A stretch of 64,000 bases of DNA from Halomonas salipaludis. Lineage in GTDB: Bacteria; Pseudomonadota; Gammaproteobacteria; Pseudomonadales; Halomonadaceae. The stretch is from contig NZ_NSKB01000003.1 of the NCBI RefSeq assembly GCF_002286975.1, forward strand, positions 1 through 64,000. The letters are read 5' to 3'. The notes under the pieces are model-generated. The model was given only the letters and a program-made list of their open reading frames with translations, did no database searches and was not told the DNA's origin. Positions 1-9,673 of this stretch are shown piece after piece. The translations under genes were made by a program, and so were the position numbers. Within the stretch, counting starts at the first letter, position 1. Every line of letters starts with the position of its first letter.

Positions 1-1491
1 TCATTGGCCGGCACCCAGGGGCTGGGCAAGCTGGTGGCCTTCTATGACGACAACGGCATCTCCATCGACGGCGAGGTCAAAGGCTGGTTCACCGACGATA
101 CCGCCAAGCGCTTCGAGGCCTACGGCTGGCACGTGGTGCCCAACGTCGACGGCCATAAGCCCGAGGAGATCCAGGCCGCCATCGAGCTGGCCAAGCAGCA
201 CGACGACAAGCCGAGCCTGATCATCTGCAAGACCATCATCGGCTTCGGTGCGCCCAACAAGCAGGGCAAGGAGGAGTGCCACGGCGCCGCCCTGGGCGAC
301 GAGGAGGTGGCCGCGGCGCGGGTCCAGCTCGACTGGCCGCATGCGCCCTTCCATGTGCCGGAAGCGATCTACCAGGGCTGGGATGCCACGGCCCGCGGCG
401 CCGAGCTGGAGCAGGCGTGGGAGGCGCGCCTGGCGCGCTACGCCGAGGCCTTCCCCGCCGAGGCCGCCGAACTCAAGCGCCGCCTCAAGGGCGAGCTGCC
501 CAGCGACCTGGGCAGCGAAGCGCTGGTCGAGCAGGCCCAGGAGAAGGCCGAGAGCATCGCCTCGCGCAAGGCCTCGCTGGCCTGCCTCAACGAGCTCGGC
601 CCGCAGCTGCCCGAGCTGCTCGGCGGCAGCGCCGATCTGGCGCCCTCCAACCTGACCTTCTGGAGCGGCGCCAAGGCGATCGCCAAGGACGCGCCGGGCG
701 GCAACTACCTGCACTACGGGGTACGCGAGTTCGGCATGGGCGCGATCATGAACGGCATCGCCGTGCACGGCGGCTTCGTGCCCTACGGCGCGACCTTCCT
801 GACCTTCATGGAGTACATGCACAACGCCGTGCGCATGGCGGCGATCATGAATCAGCGGGCGATCTACGTCTTCACCCACGACTCCATCGGCCTGGGCGAG
901 GATGGCCCCACCCACCAGCCCATCGAACAGCTGGGGGCACTGCGCTCGACGCCCAACCTGGCGACCTGGCGTCCCGCCGATGCGGTGGAGACCGCCGCCG
1001 CCTGGGATGCCGCCCTCAAGCGGCATAGCGGCCCCACCGCGCTGGTGCTGTCGCGCCAGAACCTGCCCCACCAGCAGCGCGACAAGGCGCAGCTGGCCAA
1101 TATCCAGCGCGGCGGCTATGTGCTCAAGGACAGCCAGGGCACCCCTGAGCTGATCCTGATCGCCACCGGCTCCGAGGTCGGCCTGGCCATGGACGCCGCC
1201 GCCGAGCTGGCGGCCAAGGGCCGCGCGGTGCGCGTGGTGTCGATGCCCTCGACCGGCACCTTCGACGCCCAGGACGCCGACTACCGCGAGTCGGTGCTGC
1301 CGCGCAGCGTGACCAAGCGCATCGCCATCGAAGCCAGCCACTACGCCTACTGGTACAAGTACGTCGGCCTGGATGGCGACATCCTCGGCATGCACACCTT
1401 CGGCGAGTCGGCCCCCGCCGGCGACCTGTTCCCGCACTTCGGCTTCACTGTCGACAACCTGGTCGACAAGGCCGAGACACTGCTGGGCTAA
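1..1491 (+). CDS. tkt: Transketolase, C-terminal three quarters (5' end outside window)
   Basis: Thiamine-diphosphate enzyme moving two-carbon ketol units in the pentose phosphate pathway; cytoplasmic dimer. The frame is open from base 1 and gives about 496 codons of a protein usually near 660 residues, so the N-terminal ThDP-binding start is missing. Recognisable blocks are [20 protein letters not shown] (codon 2 onward), [23 protein letters not shown], the pyrimidine-domain [11 protein letters not shown] with the catalytic Glu, [15 protein letters not shown], and the C-terminal IATGSEV and VVSMPST. It converges on the class I aldolase gene, and a strong hairpin lies between them. In E. coli tktA sits directly upstream of epd-pgk-fba; here about 3.5 kb of other genes separate them. 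Confidence 0.97.
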   Translation, partial: SLAGTQGLGKLVAFYDDNGISIDGEVKGWFTDDTAKRFEAYGWHVVPNVDGHKPEEIQAAIELAKQHDDKPSLIICKTIIGFGAPNKQGKEECHGAALGDEEVAAARVQLDWPHAPFHVPEAIYQGWDATARGAELEQAWEARLARYAEAFPAEAAELKRRLKGELPSDLGSEALVEQAQEKAESIASRKASLACLNELGPQLPELLGGSADLAPSNLTFWSGAKAIAKDAPGGNYLHYGVREFGMGAIMNGIAVHGGFVPYGATFLTFMEYMHNAVRMAAIMNQRAIYVFTHDSIGLGEDGPTHQPIEQLGALRSTPNLATWRPADAVETAAAWDAALKRHSGPTALVLSRQNLPHQQRDKAQLANIQRGGYVLKDSQGTPELILIATGSEVGLAMDAAAELAAKGRAVRVVSMPSTGTFDAQDADYRESVLPRSVTKRIAIEASHYAYWYKYVGLDGDILGMHTFGESAPAGDLFPHFGFTVDNLVDKAETLLG

Positions 1492-1517
1492 TCGCTGGCA
1501 GGGGCATACCCATACGC

Positions 1518-1549
1518 AAAGGGCACGACCTGGCGGTCGTGCCCTTTTA
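1518..1549. terminator. Bidirectional intrinsic terminator between tkt and fbaB
   Basis: GGGCACGACC, loop TGGC, GGTCGTGCCC forms a perfect 10-bp stem followed by TTTT on the plus strand. AAA before the stem extends the pairing and gives a short T run on the minus strand, so the hairpin can serve both convergent genes. Confidence 0.85.
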
Positions 1550-1571
1550 TTTGCCTGGCGATCAACGCGGC

Positions 1572-2624
1572 CTAGGCCACCGTCACGCTCTTGTCGAGAT
1601 AGACGTCCTGGATGGCGTTGAGTAGCGCCACGCCCTCGGCCATCGGCTTCTGGAACGCCTTGCGTCCGGAGATCAGGCCCATGCCGCCGGCACGCTTGTT
1701 GATCACCGCGGTGCGTACCGCCTCGCCGAGGTCGGAGTGCCCCTTGGAGCCGCCCCCGGAGTTGATCAGCCCGGCGCGGCCCATGAAGCAGTTGGCCACC
1801 TGGTAGCGGGCCAGGTCGATGGGGTGATCGCTGGTCAGCTCGTCGTAGACCTTGTCGTGGGTATGGCCGAAGCCCACCGCGCGATAGCCGCCGTTGGTCT
1901 CGGGCAGCTTCTGCTTGACGATGTCGGCCTTGAGGGTCGCCGCCAGGTGGTTGGCCTGGCTGGTGAGGTCGGCGGCGACATGGTAGTCAGTACCGTCGTG
2001 CTTGAAAGCCGGGTTGCGCAGGTAGGCCCACAGCACCGTGACCATGCCCAACTGGTGGGCGCGCTCGAAGGCCTCGCTGATCTCCATGATCTGGCGGCGG
2101 CTCTCGTGGGAGCCGAAGTAGATGGTCGCGCCGACCGCCGCGCAGCCCATGTCGTGGGCCTGCTCGACCTCGGCGAACAGCGTCTGGTCGTAGATTGCCG
2201 GGTAGCTCAGGGTCTCGTTGTGGTTGAGCTTGAGCATCATCGGGATCTTGTGGGCATAGCGCCGCGCCACCGAGGAGAGCACGCCCAGGGTCGAGGCCAC
2301 GCCGTTGCAGCCGCCCTGGATGGCTAGCTCGACGATATTGGCCGGGTCGAAATAGAGCGGATTGGGCGCGAAGGAGGCCCCCGCCGAGTGCTCGATGCCC
2401 TGATCCACCGGTAGCAGACTGAGGTAGCCGGTACCCGCCAGCCGGCCGTGGCCGTAGAAGGCCTGCAGGTTGCGCAGCACCGCCGGGCTGCGGTCGCTGT
2501 CGGCCATCACGCGGTCGATGAAATCGGGGCCGGGCAGGTGCAGGCTGTCGCGGCGCACGCCCTGGCAGGTGTGGCCAAGCAGGGAATCAGCGTCTTGGCC
2601 TAGCAAGGCGGCAATATCCGTCAT
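1572..2624 (-). CDS. fbaB: Class I fructose-bisphosphate aldolase (DhnA/FbaB type)
   Basis: Schiff-base aldolase that reversibly splits fructose 1,6-bisphosphate; cytoplasmic, often used under gluconeogenic growth. Its 350 residues equal the E. coli FbaB length and similarity is end to end. The expected Schiff-base lysine is Lys237 in [18 protein letters not shown] and CNGVASTLG are further family blocks. ATG 2624 is preceded by AGAGGA at good spacing. A metal-dependent class II aldolase lies 5 kb away at 7380-8444, so the organism has both chemically unrelated aldolases in one neighbourhood. The sequence supports the family strongly; the physiological split between the two is inference. Confidence 0.95.
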   Translation of the reverse strand: MTDIAALLGQDADSLLGHTCQGVRRDSLHLPGPDFIDRVMADSDRSPAVLRNLQAFYGHGRLAGTGYLSLLPVDQGIEHSAGASFAPNPLYFDPANIVELAIQGGCNGVASTLGVLSSVARRYAHKIPMMLKLNHNETLSYPAIYDQTLFAEVEQAHDMGCAAVGATIYFGSHESRRQIMEISEAFERAHQLGMVTVLWAYLRNPAFKHDGTDYHVAADLTSQANHLAATLKADIVKQKLPETNGGYRAVGFGHTHDKVYDELTSDHPIDLARYQVANCFMGRAGLINSGGGSKGHSDLGEAVRTAVINKRAGGMGLISGRKAFQKPMAEGVALLNAIQDVYLDKSVTVA

Positions 2625-2703
2625 GGTGTCATCCTCTACGTCCGTGAAGTGGGTTGGGTGCGATATGCGTGGCGCGAAGCAACCCCCTTAGCGTAGAGGA
2701 ATT

Positions 2704-2725
2704 GCCGCCCCGATGCAGGGGCGGC
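2704..2725 (-). terminator. Hairpin downstream of the first Hsp20 gene
   Basis: GCCGCCCC, loop GATGCA, GGGGCGGC is a perfect 8-bp stem 18 bases past the hsp20 stop. There is no T run, so it may be an RNA-stabilising hairpin instead of an intrinsic terminator. Confidence 0.45.
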
Positions 2726-2743
2726 ACTCCCTGAGGCAGCCGC

Positions 2744-3142
2744 TCAGGCGGCCTTGACCTCGATGCGACGCACCCGATGGTTGTCTTTCTTGGGCAGGGT
2801 AACGCTGAGTACGCCGTTATCAATGCGCGCGGAGATCGCCTCGCTCTCGACTTCATGGCTAAGCGTGAAGCGCCGCGCGAAGCGCTGACCGCTGACTTCG
2901 GCATGCAGCGCCGTCAGCCCCTCGGGCATGCTCAGCTGTATCTCGCCCTCCAGGCTGAGCACGTTGTTGTCGACCTCGAGGTGCAGCGAATCGCGGGTCA
3001 CCCCGGGCATATCGGCGATCAGCATAAGCGCATCGGCGTGTTCAAAGATATCCACCGCTGGTAGCAGCGCAACCGGCTCGCGGCTATCGCTGCGCTGGGT
3101 CTCGGGCTGGCTCTGCTGATGTTGATGTACGACCTCGTTCAT
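2744..3142 (-). CDS. Small heat-shock protein, Hsp20 family
   Basis: ATP-independent holdase chaperone that binds unfolding proteins and passes them to DnaK/ClpB. The 132 residues have a short polar N-tail (about 1-30), an alpha-crystallin domain (about 30-125) beginning ALLPAVDIFEHADALMLIAD, and the conserved closing motif NGVLSVTLPK. GGAGGT lies 8 bases before ATG 3142. It follows a second Hsp20 gene on the same strand after 178 bases, probably in one heat-inducible unit, although a CCCCATA-like element at 3244-3250 could mark its own promoter. The usual IxI/V tail is present as IEV near the C-terminus. Confidence 0.93.
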   Translation of the reverse strand: MNEVVHQHQQSQPETQRSDSREPVALLPAVDIFEHADALMLIADMPGVTRDSLHLEVDNNVLSLEGEIQLSMPEGLTALHAEVSGQRFARRFTLSHEVESEAISARIDNGVLSVTLPKKDNHRVRRIEVKAA

Positions 3143-3320
3143 GATCTATCACCTCCTGTTGGCAATATCACGATCTCGGGAGCGCTGAATGAATCCTCGA
3201 GCGGGATGAAGCACAAGGCGCACGGAGCACAGGAACCGGAGCCTATGGGGTATAGGTGAGGATTCCGCGCACCGCGCAACGCAGTGATTCGCCCGCGCAG
3301 ATATTCATCCAGTGTTCCCT

Positions 3321-3782
3321 TTATGCGACCTGGACCTCTATACGCCGTGCCTTCAGCTCCTCGCGCTTGGGCAGCACGACTTCGAACACCCCGTTGGCGT
3401 GGCGCGCCTCGGCGCGTTCGGCGTCCAGGCCATCGGGTAGCGCAATCGCGCGCACGAACTCGCCGCAGGCCCGCTCGCGGCGGAACACTGGCCGGGCTCG
3501 GCTCTGTTCATCGTTGCCGGCAACGGGCTCGCGACGACCGCGCAGGGTCAGCACGTTGTCCTGGATATCGATGCTCAGGTCGTCGGGCGCCAGTCCCGCG
3601 GCGAACACGTAGACGTGTACCGCCTCGTCGCTGCGTGCCACGTTGATCATCGGGAAGCTACCGCGGGGCACGGCGCGAATATCGGCGGCGCGCCCGTCGG
3701 GAAACACCTCGTCGATCAGCTGGCGGAACCAGTCCAGGCGCTGGGATGGCGCGGTATCGAAACGCTTGAGATCTCCGAACAT
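3321..3782 (-). CDS. Small heat-shock protein, Hsp20 family (second copy)
   Basis: Holdase chaperone of 153 residues. The alpha-crystallin domain covers roughly residues 42-148, with the A-G-L motif as VFAAGLAPDDLSIDIQDNVL and the closing block NGVFEVVLPK, then a C-terminal IEVQ. I place the start at ATG 3782 because AGGAGG at 3791-3796 is 8 bases upstream; a GTG three codons earlier overlaps that ribosome site. The two Hsp20 proteins are clearly paralogues but well diverged, especially in the N-terminal region that governs oligomer formation. A sigma-32-like promoter lies upstream at 3853-3882. Confidence 0.93.
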   Translation of the reverse strand: MFGDLKRFDTAPSQRLDWFRQLIDEVFPDGRAADIRAVPRGSFPMINVARSDEAVHVYVFAAGLAPDDLSIDIQDNVLTLRGRREPVAGNDEQSRARPVFRRERACGEFVRAIALPDGLDAERAEARHANGVFEVVLPKREELKARRIEVQVA

Positions 3783-3852
3783 ATCGAACACCTCCTACGT
3801 GTGGCAGGTTGTGGAATGAAGCCCGTCTGTGACAAGGCCCCGATAATCTGCA

Positions 3853-3882
3853 AAATAGGAGCGCTCGAGCGGCTTTCAAGCC
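3853..3882 (-). promoter_or_regulatory. Sigma-32 (heat-shock) promoter candidate for the Hsp20 genes
   Basis: On the minus strand GGCTTGAAA (-35), a 12-base spacer and CTCCTATTT (-10) closely match the RpoH consensus CTTGAAA N12-17 CCCCATnT. The predicted start lies about 60 bases before the Hsp20 ATG at 3782. Confidence 0.7.
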
Positions 3883-3917
3883 CCTGCCAACGATTTTTTA
3901 CACGACCAAGGATGCTT

Positions 3918-4274
3918 ATGACGGCACTGCGCGGGTTCCTGTGGCTGGTGGGTTTTCTGCTGTGCGGTGAGGCGCTGGTCTGGGCGCTGGCGCTGTCGGT
4001 CTCGCCGGGGGTGGTCGGCATGCTGCTGATGACCCTCTGGCTGGCCCTGCGCGGTCGGGTCGGCCCCGACATCCAGGCCGCCAGCCAGCCGCTGATCGCG
4101 GTGCTGGCGATGCTGATCATGCCCGGCGTGGTGGGGATCTTCTTCATTGCCGACGAATTCGCCGGCCAGTGGCTGGCGGTGGCCGCGGCGCTGCTGCTCG
4201 GCACCCTGGCCAGCGTCGCCACCACGCTGTGGTTGATGCTGCGTTTCATGCCGCCGGAGACAGCCGATGAATAG
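3918..4274 (+). CDS. LrgA/CidA-family membrane protein
   Basis: Small inner-membrane protein of 118 residues with four predicted hydrophobic segments (about 5-22, 28-42, 56-78, 88-110). The SPGVVGMLLMTLWLALRG block is typical of the LrgA/CidA (holin-like) family, which works with LrgB in murein hydrolase control or in export of small carboxylates such as pyruvate or glycolate. ATG 3918 has AAGGA just upstream. The stop overlaps the next gene's start by 8 bases, indicating translational coupling with the LrgB-type gene. The substrate here is unknown; the position inside a sugar-metabolism cluster makes a three-carbon acid plausible, but that is inference. Confidence 0.88.
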   Translation: MTALRGFLWLVGFLLCGEALVWALALSVSPGVVGMLLMTLWLALRGRVGPDIQAASQPLIAVLAMLIMPGVVGIFFIADEFAGQWLAVAAALLLGTLASVATTLWLMLRFMPPETADE

Positions 4275-4989
4275 CGCCTGGGACGGGCTGCGCGAACAGC
4301 TGCTGGCCACGCCGATGCTGGCCATCGGCCTGACCCTGGCGGCGTTCTTCGCCGGTGGCTGGCTGTTCGCCCGCCTCGGCAAGCCGAGCTGGTGCCCGGG
4401 CATCCTGTTCTCGGCCATGCTGCTGGCCACCGCGCTGGTAGTGCTGGGCATCGACTACACCGACTACCGCGCCGGCGCCGGCTGGCTGATGCTGCTGCTC
4501 GGCCCGGCCACCGTGGCGCTCGGCGTGCCGCTTTATCAGCAGCTGCCGCGCATCCGCGCGGTATGGAAGCCGCTGCTGATCAGCCTGCCGCCGGCGGCGA
4601 TGCTGGCAGCACTCTACGCCGTCGGTATCGCCTGGCTGCTGGGCGCCTCGCCGGATGTGCTCGCCTCGCTGGCGCCCAAGTCGGTCACCGCGCCGATCGC
4701 CATCGGTATCACCGAGCAGCTCGGCGGGGTGATCCCACTGATGATGGGCGGCCTGTTGATCACCGGGGTGGTAACTACCGCCTGCGTCGGCCTGCTGGCC
4801 CGCCGCCTGCGATTGCAGGATCCGCGGGTGCTGGGCTTCGTGCTCGGCGTCAACGGCCATGTGATCGGCACCGTGCGCGCCTTCGAGCTGGGTCCCACCG
4901 CTGGCGCCTTCGCCTCGCTAGGCATGAGCCTCACCGGCATCTTCAGCGCGTTGTTCCTGCCGCTGGCCTGGCGACTAGTGGGCCTGTAA
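4267..4989 (+). CDS. LrgB/CidB-family membrane protein
   Basis: Polytopic inner-membrane partner of the upstream LrgA-like protein, 240 residues with about seven hydrophobic segments. Diagnostic blocks are LGPATVALGVPLYQQLPRI, LAPKSVTAPIAIGITEQLGG and GTVRAFELGPTAGAFASLGMSLTGI; the KSVT-P-A segment is the family hallmark. It starts inside the lrgA-like gene (8-base overlap) and ends 60 bases before epd. Fused LrgB-LrgA homologues in plants carry glycolate and glycerate, and bacterial pairs have been linked to pyruvate uptake, so a small organic acid is a reasonable but unproven substrate. Confidence 0.9.
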   Translation: MNSAWDGLREQLLATPMLAIGLTLAAFFAGGWLFARLGKPSWCPGILFSAMLLATALVVLGIDYTDYRAGAGWLMLLLGPATVALGVPLYQQLPRIRAVWKPLLISLPPAAMLAALYAVGIAWLLGASPDVLASLAPKSVTAPIAIGITEQLGGVIPLMMGGLLITGVVTTACVGLLARRLRLQDPRVLGFVLGVNGHVIGTVRAFELGPTAGAFASLGMSLTGIFSALFLPLAWRLVGL

Positions 4990-5049
4990 GGGACAAATGC
5001 GCTAGAATCGCGTCTTTCCCGACGTCAGCCACCGCCTGCGAGCTCCTTC

Positions 5050-6087
5050 ATGGCCCATCGTATCGCCATCAATGGTTACGGCCGTATCGGCCAGTGCGTG
5101 CTGCGCGCGCTGCATGAGCGCCGCGATCTCGACGATCTCGAGGTGGTGGCGATCAACGAGCTCTCCGACCTCGACACCATCGCCTACCTGACCCGCTACG
5201 ACACCACCCACGGGCGCTTCCCGGGGCGCGTGGCACGCCGCGGCGAGCGGCTGCTGATCGACGAGCGCGAGATCCGCGTAGTCTCCGCCGCCGACCCACA
5301 GCAGCTGCCGTGGCGCGAGCTCGGCATCGACCTGGTGCTGGAGTGCTCGGGCAGCTTCAGCGAGCGCCACATGGCCGAACGTCACCTGGCCGCCGGCGCC
5401 GGGCGGCTGCTGTTCTCGCAGCCCGCCGAGAGCGACGTCGACGCCACCATCGTGTGCGGCATCAACGACCATGTCCTGGCCGCCGAGCAGCGCATCGTCT
5501 CCGCCGCCTCGTGTACCACCAACTGCCTGATCCCGGTACTCACCGTTCTCGACGAGGCACTGGGCATCGCCCACGGCGTGACCACCACCATCCACTCGGC
5601 GATGAACGACCAGCCTGTGATCGACGCCTACCACCAGACCGACCTGCGCCTGACGCGCTCGGCGATGCAGTCGATCGTGCCGGTGGACACCAGCCTGGCA
5701 CGCGGCATCAATCGCCTGATGCCGCACCTGGCGGAGCGCTTCGAGTGCCTGCACGTGCGCGTGCCGACCATCAACGTCTCGGCCATGGACCTGGCCATCA
5801 GCGTCAATCGCGACACCAGCGCCGCCGAGGTCAACGCCCTGCTGGCCGACGCCAGCCACGGCCGTCTGAGCGGACTGCTGGGCTTTACCGAGGAGCCGAT
5901 GGCCTCCATCGACTTCAACCACGACCCACGCTCGGGTATCGTGGATGCCACCCAGACCCGCGTGGCCGGCGGCCGCCTGATCAAGCTGCTGTGCTGGTTC
6001 GACAACGAGTGGGGCTTTGCCAATCGCATGCTCGACGTCGCCGGTCGCCTGGCGCGCCTCGGCCCACCGCCAGCGTCGTCGACATGA
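5050..6087 (+). CDS. epd: Erythrose-4-phosphate dehydrogenase (GAPDH-like)
   Basis: NAD-dependent oxidation of D-erythrose 4-phosphate to 4-phosphoerythronate, first step of the DXP-dependent pyridoxal phosphate route. The 345 residues have an N-terminal Rossmann motif INGYGRIGQ, the catalytic Cys155 in SAASCTTNC, His in [10 protein letters not shown], and the closing [15 protein letters not shown] choose Epd over GapA because blocks such as [28 protein letters not shown] and [11 protein letters not shown] track E. coli Epd, and because pgk and fba follow as in enterobacteria. No strong ribosome site precedes ATG 5050. A glycolytic GAPDH role cannot be excluded from sequence alone. Confidence 0.88.
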   Translation: MAHRIAINGYGRIGQCVLRALHERRDLDDLEVVAINELSDLDTIAYLTRYDTTHGRFPGRVARRGERLLIDEREIRVVSAADPQQLPWRELGIDLVLECSGSFSERHMAERHLAAGAGRLLFSQPAESDVDATIVCGINDHVLAAEQRIVSAASCTTNCLIPVLTVLDEALGIAHGVTTTIHSAMNDQPVIDAYHQTDLRLTRSAMQSIVPVDTSLARGINRLMPHLAERFECLHVRVPTINVSAMDLAISVNRDTSAAEVNALLADASHGRLSGLLGFTEEPMASIDFNHDPRSGIVDATQTRVAGGRLIKLLCWFDNEWGFANRMLDVAGRLARLGPPPASST

Positions 6088-6130
6088 CGCCGTTTCCCTT
6101 CTGGCATCTCAACGCGAGGACTTTCCTGCG

Positions 6131-7303
6131 ATGAACGTACGCAAGATGACCGACCTGCCACTCGCCAGCCAGCGAGTGCTGATCCGCGAAGACTTGAACG
6201 TACCGGTCAAGCATGGCCGCGTGTCCAGCGACGCCCGCCTGCGCGCCGCCCTGCCGACCATCCAGGCGGCCGTCGAGGCCGGCGCCAAGGTCATGCTGAT
6301 GAGCCACCTGGGGCGCCCCACCGAGGGCGAACCCGCCAAGGAGTTCTCGTTGGCGCCGGTGGCAGAGCGCCTCGGCGAGCTGCTCGGCCACCCGGTGCGC
6401 CTGGTCGACGACTACCTCGACGTCTCCCTCGACCTGCTCGACGGTGAGGTAGTGCTGCTCGAGAACGTGCGCTTCAACGTCGGCGAGAAGCAGGACGACG
6501 AGACCCTGGCCAAGCAGTACGCCGCGCTGTGCGACATCTACGTGATGGACGCCTTCGGCACCGCCCACCGCGCCCAGGCCTCGACCCACGGTGTGGCGCG
6601 CTTCGCCCCCACCGCCTGCGCCGGACCGCTGCTGGCCGGTGAGCTCGACGCCCTGGAGAAGGCCCTGGCCACGCCCCAGAGGCCGATGGCTGCCATCGTC
6701 GGCGGCTCCAAGGTCTCCACCAAGCTCGAGGTGCTCAATGCACTGTCCGAGAAGTGCGACCAGCTGATCGTCGGCGGCGGTATCGCCAACACCTTCATCG
6801 CCGCGGCGGGCCACAACGTCGGCAAGTCGCTGTATGAGGCCGACCTCGTCGAGCAGGCCAAGGCGCTGATGGCCAAGGTCGAGATCCCGCTGCCCACCGA
6901 TGTGGTCGTGGCCACCGAGTTCTCCGAGCGCGCCACCGCGGTGACCAAGCCGGTCGACCAGGTCAATGATGACGAGATGATCCTGGATATCGGCCCCGAC
7001 ACCGCTGGGCGCCTCGCCGGCCTGCTCAAGAACGCCGGCACCATCCTATGGAACGGCCCGGTGGGCGTATTCGAGATCGACCAGTTCGGTCACGGCACTC
7101 AGGCGCTGTCCCAGGCGATCGCCGAGAGCAACGGCTTCTCCATCGCCGGTGGCGGCGACACCCTGGCGGCCATCGACAAGTACGCCATCGCCGACCGGGT
7201 CTCGTACATCTCCACCGGCGGCGGCGCCTTCCTCGAGTACGTCGAGGGCAAGACCCTGCCGGCGGTAGCGGCGCTGGAGGCCGCCTACGAGGCAGCCCGC
7301 TAG
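6131..7303 (+). CDS. pgk: Phosphoglycerate kinase
   Basis: Transfers the acyl phosphate of 1,3-bisphosphoglycerate to ADP in glycolysis, reversibly. The 390 residues match the bacterial norm. Seen are the substrate motif [11 protein letters not shown] near residue 20, SHLGRP near 60, [11 protein letters not shown] near 110, [15 protein letters not shown] near 190, and the ATP-domain [17 protein letters not shown] and [16 protein letters not shown] 6131 is chosen because GAGGA at 6116-6120 stands 10 bases upstream and homology begins there. It follows epd by 43 bases and precedes fba by 76 bases that contain a perfect hairpin. Confidence 0.97.
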   Translation: MNVRKMTDLPLASQRVLIREDLNVPVKHGRVSSDARLRAALPTIQAAVEAGAKVMLMSHLGRPTEGEPAKEFSLAPVAERLGELLGHPVRLVDDYLDVSLDLLDGEVVLLENVRFNVGEKQDDETLAKQYAALCDIYVMDAFGTAHRAQASTHGVARFAPTACAGPLLAGELDALEKALATPQRPMAAIVGGSKVSTKLEVLNALSEKCDQLIVGGGIANTFIAAAGHNVGKSLYEADLVEQAKALMAKVEIPLPTDVVVATEFSERATAVTKPVDQVNDDEMILDIGPDTAGRLAGLLKNAGTILWNGPVGVFEIDQFGHGTQALSQAIAESNGFSIAGGGDTLAAIDKYAIADRVSYISTGGGAFLEYVEGKTLPAVAALEAAYEAAR

Positions 7304-7326
7304 GCCTCATCCCACTTTACCCTACA

Positions 7327-7354
7327 GGCGGCGCGCCCGGTTGGGCGCGCCGCC
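7327..7354 (+). other. Perfect GC hairpin between pgk and fba
   Basis: GGCGGCGCGCCC, loop GGTT, GGGCGCGCCGCC is an exact 12-bp stem in the 76-base gap. No T run follows (ATCATCGATA), so it is a better candidate for a 3' stabiliser of the epd-pgk message or a partial attenuator than for a full terminator. Confidence 0.75.
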
Positions 7355-7379
7355 ATCATCGATAACGTCGAGACACACT

Positions 7380-8444
7380 ATGGCACTGATCAGCATGCGC
7401 CAGATGCTGGACCACGCCGCCGAGCGCGGTTACGGCATCCCGGCCTTCAACGTCAACAACCTCGAGCAGATGCGCGCCATCATGGAAGCCGCCGACCAGA
7501 CCGATTCGCCGGTCATCGTGCAGGCCTCCGCCGGCGCCCGCAAATATGCCGGAGCGCCCTTCCTGCGCCACCTGATCCTGGCCGCGGTGGAGGAGTTCCC
7601 GCATATCCCCGTGGTCATGCACCAGGACCACGGCACCAGCCCCGCGGTGTGCCAGCGCTCGATCCAGCTGGGCTTCTCCTCGGTGATGATGGACGGCTCG
7701 CTGGGTGAAGACGGCAAGACTCCGATGGACTACGCCTACAACGTCGACGTCACCCGTCGTGCCGTCGAGATGGCCCACGCCTGCGGCGTTTCGGTAGAGG
7801 GCGAGCTGGGCTGCCTGGGTAGCCTGGAAACCGGCATGGCCGGCGAGGAAGACGGCATCGGCGCCGAAGGCAAGCTCGACATGGAGCAGCTGCTCACCGA
7901 CCCGGAAGAGGCCGCCGCCTTCGTCAAGGCCACCCAGGTCGACGCCCTGGCCATCGCCATCGGCACCAGCCACGGCGCCTACAAGTTCACCCGGCCGCCC
8001 ACCGGCGACACCCTCTCCATCCAGCGCATCAAGGAGATCCACGCGCGCATCCCCGACACCCACCTGGTGATGCATGGCTCCTCCTCGGTGCCCCAGGAGT
8101 GGCTCGCCATCATCAACGAGTACGGCGGCGAGATCCCCGAGACCTACGGCGTGCCGGTGGAAGAGATCGTCGAGGGCATCAAGCACGGCGTGCGCAAGGT
8201 CAATATCGATACCGACCTGCGCCTGGCCTCCACCGGCGCAGTGCGTCGCTTCCTGGCCCAGAATCCCTCCGAGTTCGACCCGCGCAAGTTCCTCAAGGAG
8301 ACTGTCAGCGCCATGCGCGAGGTGTGCATTGCCCGCTACGAGGCCTTCGGCACCGCCGGCAACGCCAGCCGCATCAAGCCGATCAGCCTCGAAGCCATGG
8401 TCGGCCGCTACGACAGCGGCGAGCTGGATCCCAAGGTGCGGTAA
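7380..8444 (+). CDS. fba: Class II fructose-bisphosphate aldolase (Calvin-cycle subtype)
   Basis: Zinc-dependent aldolase acting on fructose 1,6-bisphosphate, cytoplasmic. The 354 residues show the metal-binding [14 protein letters not shown], the [12 protein letters not shown] region with GEEDG insert, TSHGAYKF and VMHGSSSVP with further metal histidines, and [11 protein letters not shown] for substrate phosphate. The length and the [18 protein letters not shown] stretch fit the CbbA/Fba subtype common in proteobacteria, rather than E. coli FbaA. It completes the epd-pgk-fba unit and is followed by a clear terminator. Confidence 0.96.
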   Translation: MALISMRQMLDHAAERGYGIPAFNVNNLEQMRAIMEAADQTDSPVIVQASAGARKYAGAPFLRHLILAAVEEFPHIPVVMHQDHGTSPAVCQRSIQLGFSSVMMDGSLGEDGKTPMDYAYNVDVTRRAVEMAHACGVSVEGELGCLGSLETGMAGEEDGIGAEGKLDMEQLLTDPEEAAAFVKATQVDALAIAIGTSHGAYKFTRPPTGDTLSIQRIKEIHARIPDTHLVMHGSSSVPQEWLAIINEYGGEIPETYGVPVEEIVEGIKHGVRKVNIDTDLRLASTGAVRRFLAQNPSEFDPRKFLKETVSAMREVCIARYEAFGTAGNASRIKPISLEAMVGRYDSGELDPKVR

Positions 8445-8476
8445 TCCCATCGCACACCTTACCCTGCAAGACACGT

Positions 8477-8507
8477 TCGGGCGGCCCTGGTGGCCGCCCG
8501 ACTTCTT
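8477..8507 (+). terminator. Terminator after fba
   Basis: TCGGGCGGCC, 5-base loop, GGCCGCCCGA is a perfect 10-bp stem followed by CTTCTTT, 33 bases after the fba stop. Confidence 0.75.
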
Positions 8508-8605
8508 TGGGCGACCACCAGACACACTCGGTTCCCAGCACTGAGCGAGTCTGGCACCCTGATCCTCAACGGCCAGCGCCGGCCAACCCTGCCCCGGACT
8601 TCGCC

Positions 8606-9535
8606 ATGGATCGTATCGACACCCTTCGCACCTTTCTGCGCGTTGCCGAGATGCGCAGCTTCACCAGGGCCGCAGCCAGCCTGCAGATGCCCCGTTCCAC
8701 CGTCTCGACGGCCATCCGGGAACTGGAGACCCGGCTGGGTACACGCCTGCTGAGCCGCACGACGCGCCATGTCGCCCTGACCCATGACGGCCAGGAACTC
8801 TATGACAGGGCCCTGCGGCTCCTTGGGGAACTGGAGGCGCTCGAGGGCCTGTTCCAACAGGATGATACCCAGCTCCATGGCAGGCTACGCATTGAGGCCC
8901 CCGGGCGCATCGCACGCTTGATCATCGTGCCCGCCCTGCCGGACTTCTTCGCGCGCTATCCCGGCATCGAGCTCGAGATCGGCGCCAGCGACCGCCCCGT
9001 CAACCTGGTGGCCGAAGGCGTGGACTGCGCCATCCGCGTCGGCGAGCTCGCCGAATCCAGCCTGATCGCCCGCCCACTCGGCCAGTTGCCTCTCATCAAC
9101 TGCGCCAGCCCCGGCTACCTGGCCCGGCATGGCACCCCAACGACCCTCGACGACCTGCGGCAGCACCAGGCCATTCACTACGCCTCCCCCTTCGGCAGCA
9201 TCGCCGAAGACTGGGAATATCGAGAGGCGGGGGAGTCACGGACGCTCTCCCTGCCGGGCCGAGTCGTCGTGGACAATGCGGAGAGCTATATCGCCGCCTG
9301 TCTGGCAGGACTCGGCCTGATCCAGGTGCCGACCTACGACGTCCAACACCATCTGCGAGAGGAGCGCCTCGTCGAGGTGCTACCCAATCACCGGGCCGCT
9401 CCCATGCCGCTCACCATCCTCTACCCTCACCGCCATCATCGCTCGCGCCTGCTGCGTGTCTTTATCGCCTGGGTGGAAACCTTGCTCAGCCAGGAGATTC
9501 AGGGGCTCTCCCCGCCCCTGGCTCTCTCCTCCTGA
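8606..9535 (+). CDS. LysR-type transcriptional regulator
   Basis: 309-residue DNA-binding regulator. The N-terminal winged HTH (about 1-60) reads DTLRTFLRVAEMRSFTRAAA and STVSTAIRELETRLGTRLLSRTTR. The effector domain (about 90-300) has the VDCAIRVGEL and GLGLIQVP blocks of the AaeR/DmlR-like subgroup. The reading frame extends far upstream through the fba 3' end, but homology starts at ATG 8606. An SDR oxidoreductase gene follows 138 bases later on the same strand, and is the likeliest target. The inducer is unknown. Confidence 0.92.
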   Translation: MDRIDTLRTFLRVAEMRSFTRAAASLQMPRSTVSTAIRELETRLGTRLLSRTTRHVALTHDGQELYDRALRLLGELEALEGLFQQDDTQLHGRLRIEAPGRIARLIIVPALPDFFARYPGIELEIGASDRPVNLVAEGVDCAIRVGELAESSLIARPLGQLPLINCASPGYLARHGTPTTLDDLRQHQAIHYASPFGSIAEDWEYREAGESRTLSLPGRVVVDNAESYIAACLAGLGLIQVPTYDVQHHLREERLVEVLPNHRAAPMPLTILYPHRHHRSRLLRVFIAWVETLLSQEIQGLSPPLALSS

Positions 9536-9673
9536 TCGCCTCACTGTTCGCCATCACGGGATAGTGCTGTCGAGGGAACGGTGATTATCTCCGGCGCCAC
9601 CCTTGCCATACTCCTTCCTGTTCACCAGGAGCGGTCCCTTCATGGGACGCTGTACAGAAAGGAGATGAGAAAG

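Noticed and set aside
3244-3250. CCCCATA-like -10 box before the first Hsp20 gene
   Set aside because: No CTTGAAA-type -35 at 12-17 bases, so not enough for a second sigma-32 promoter call.
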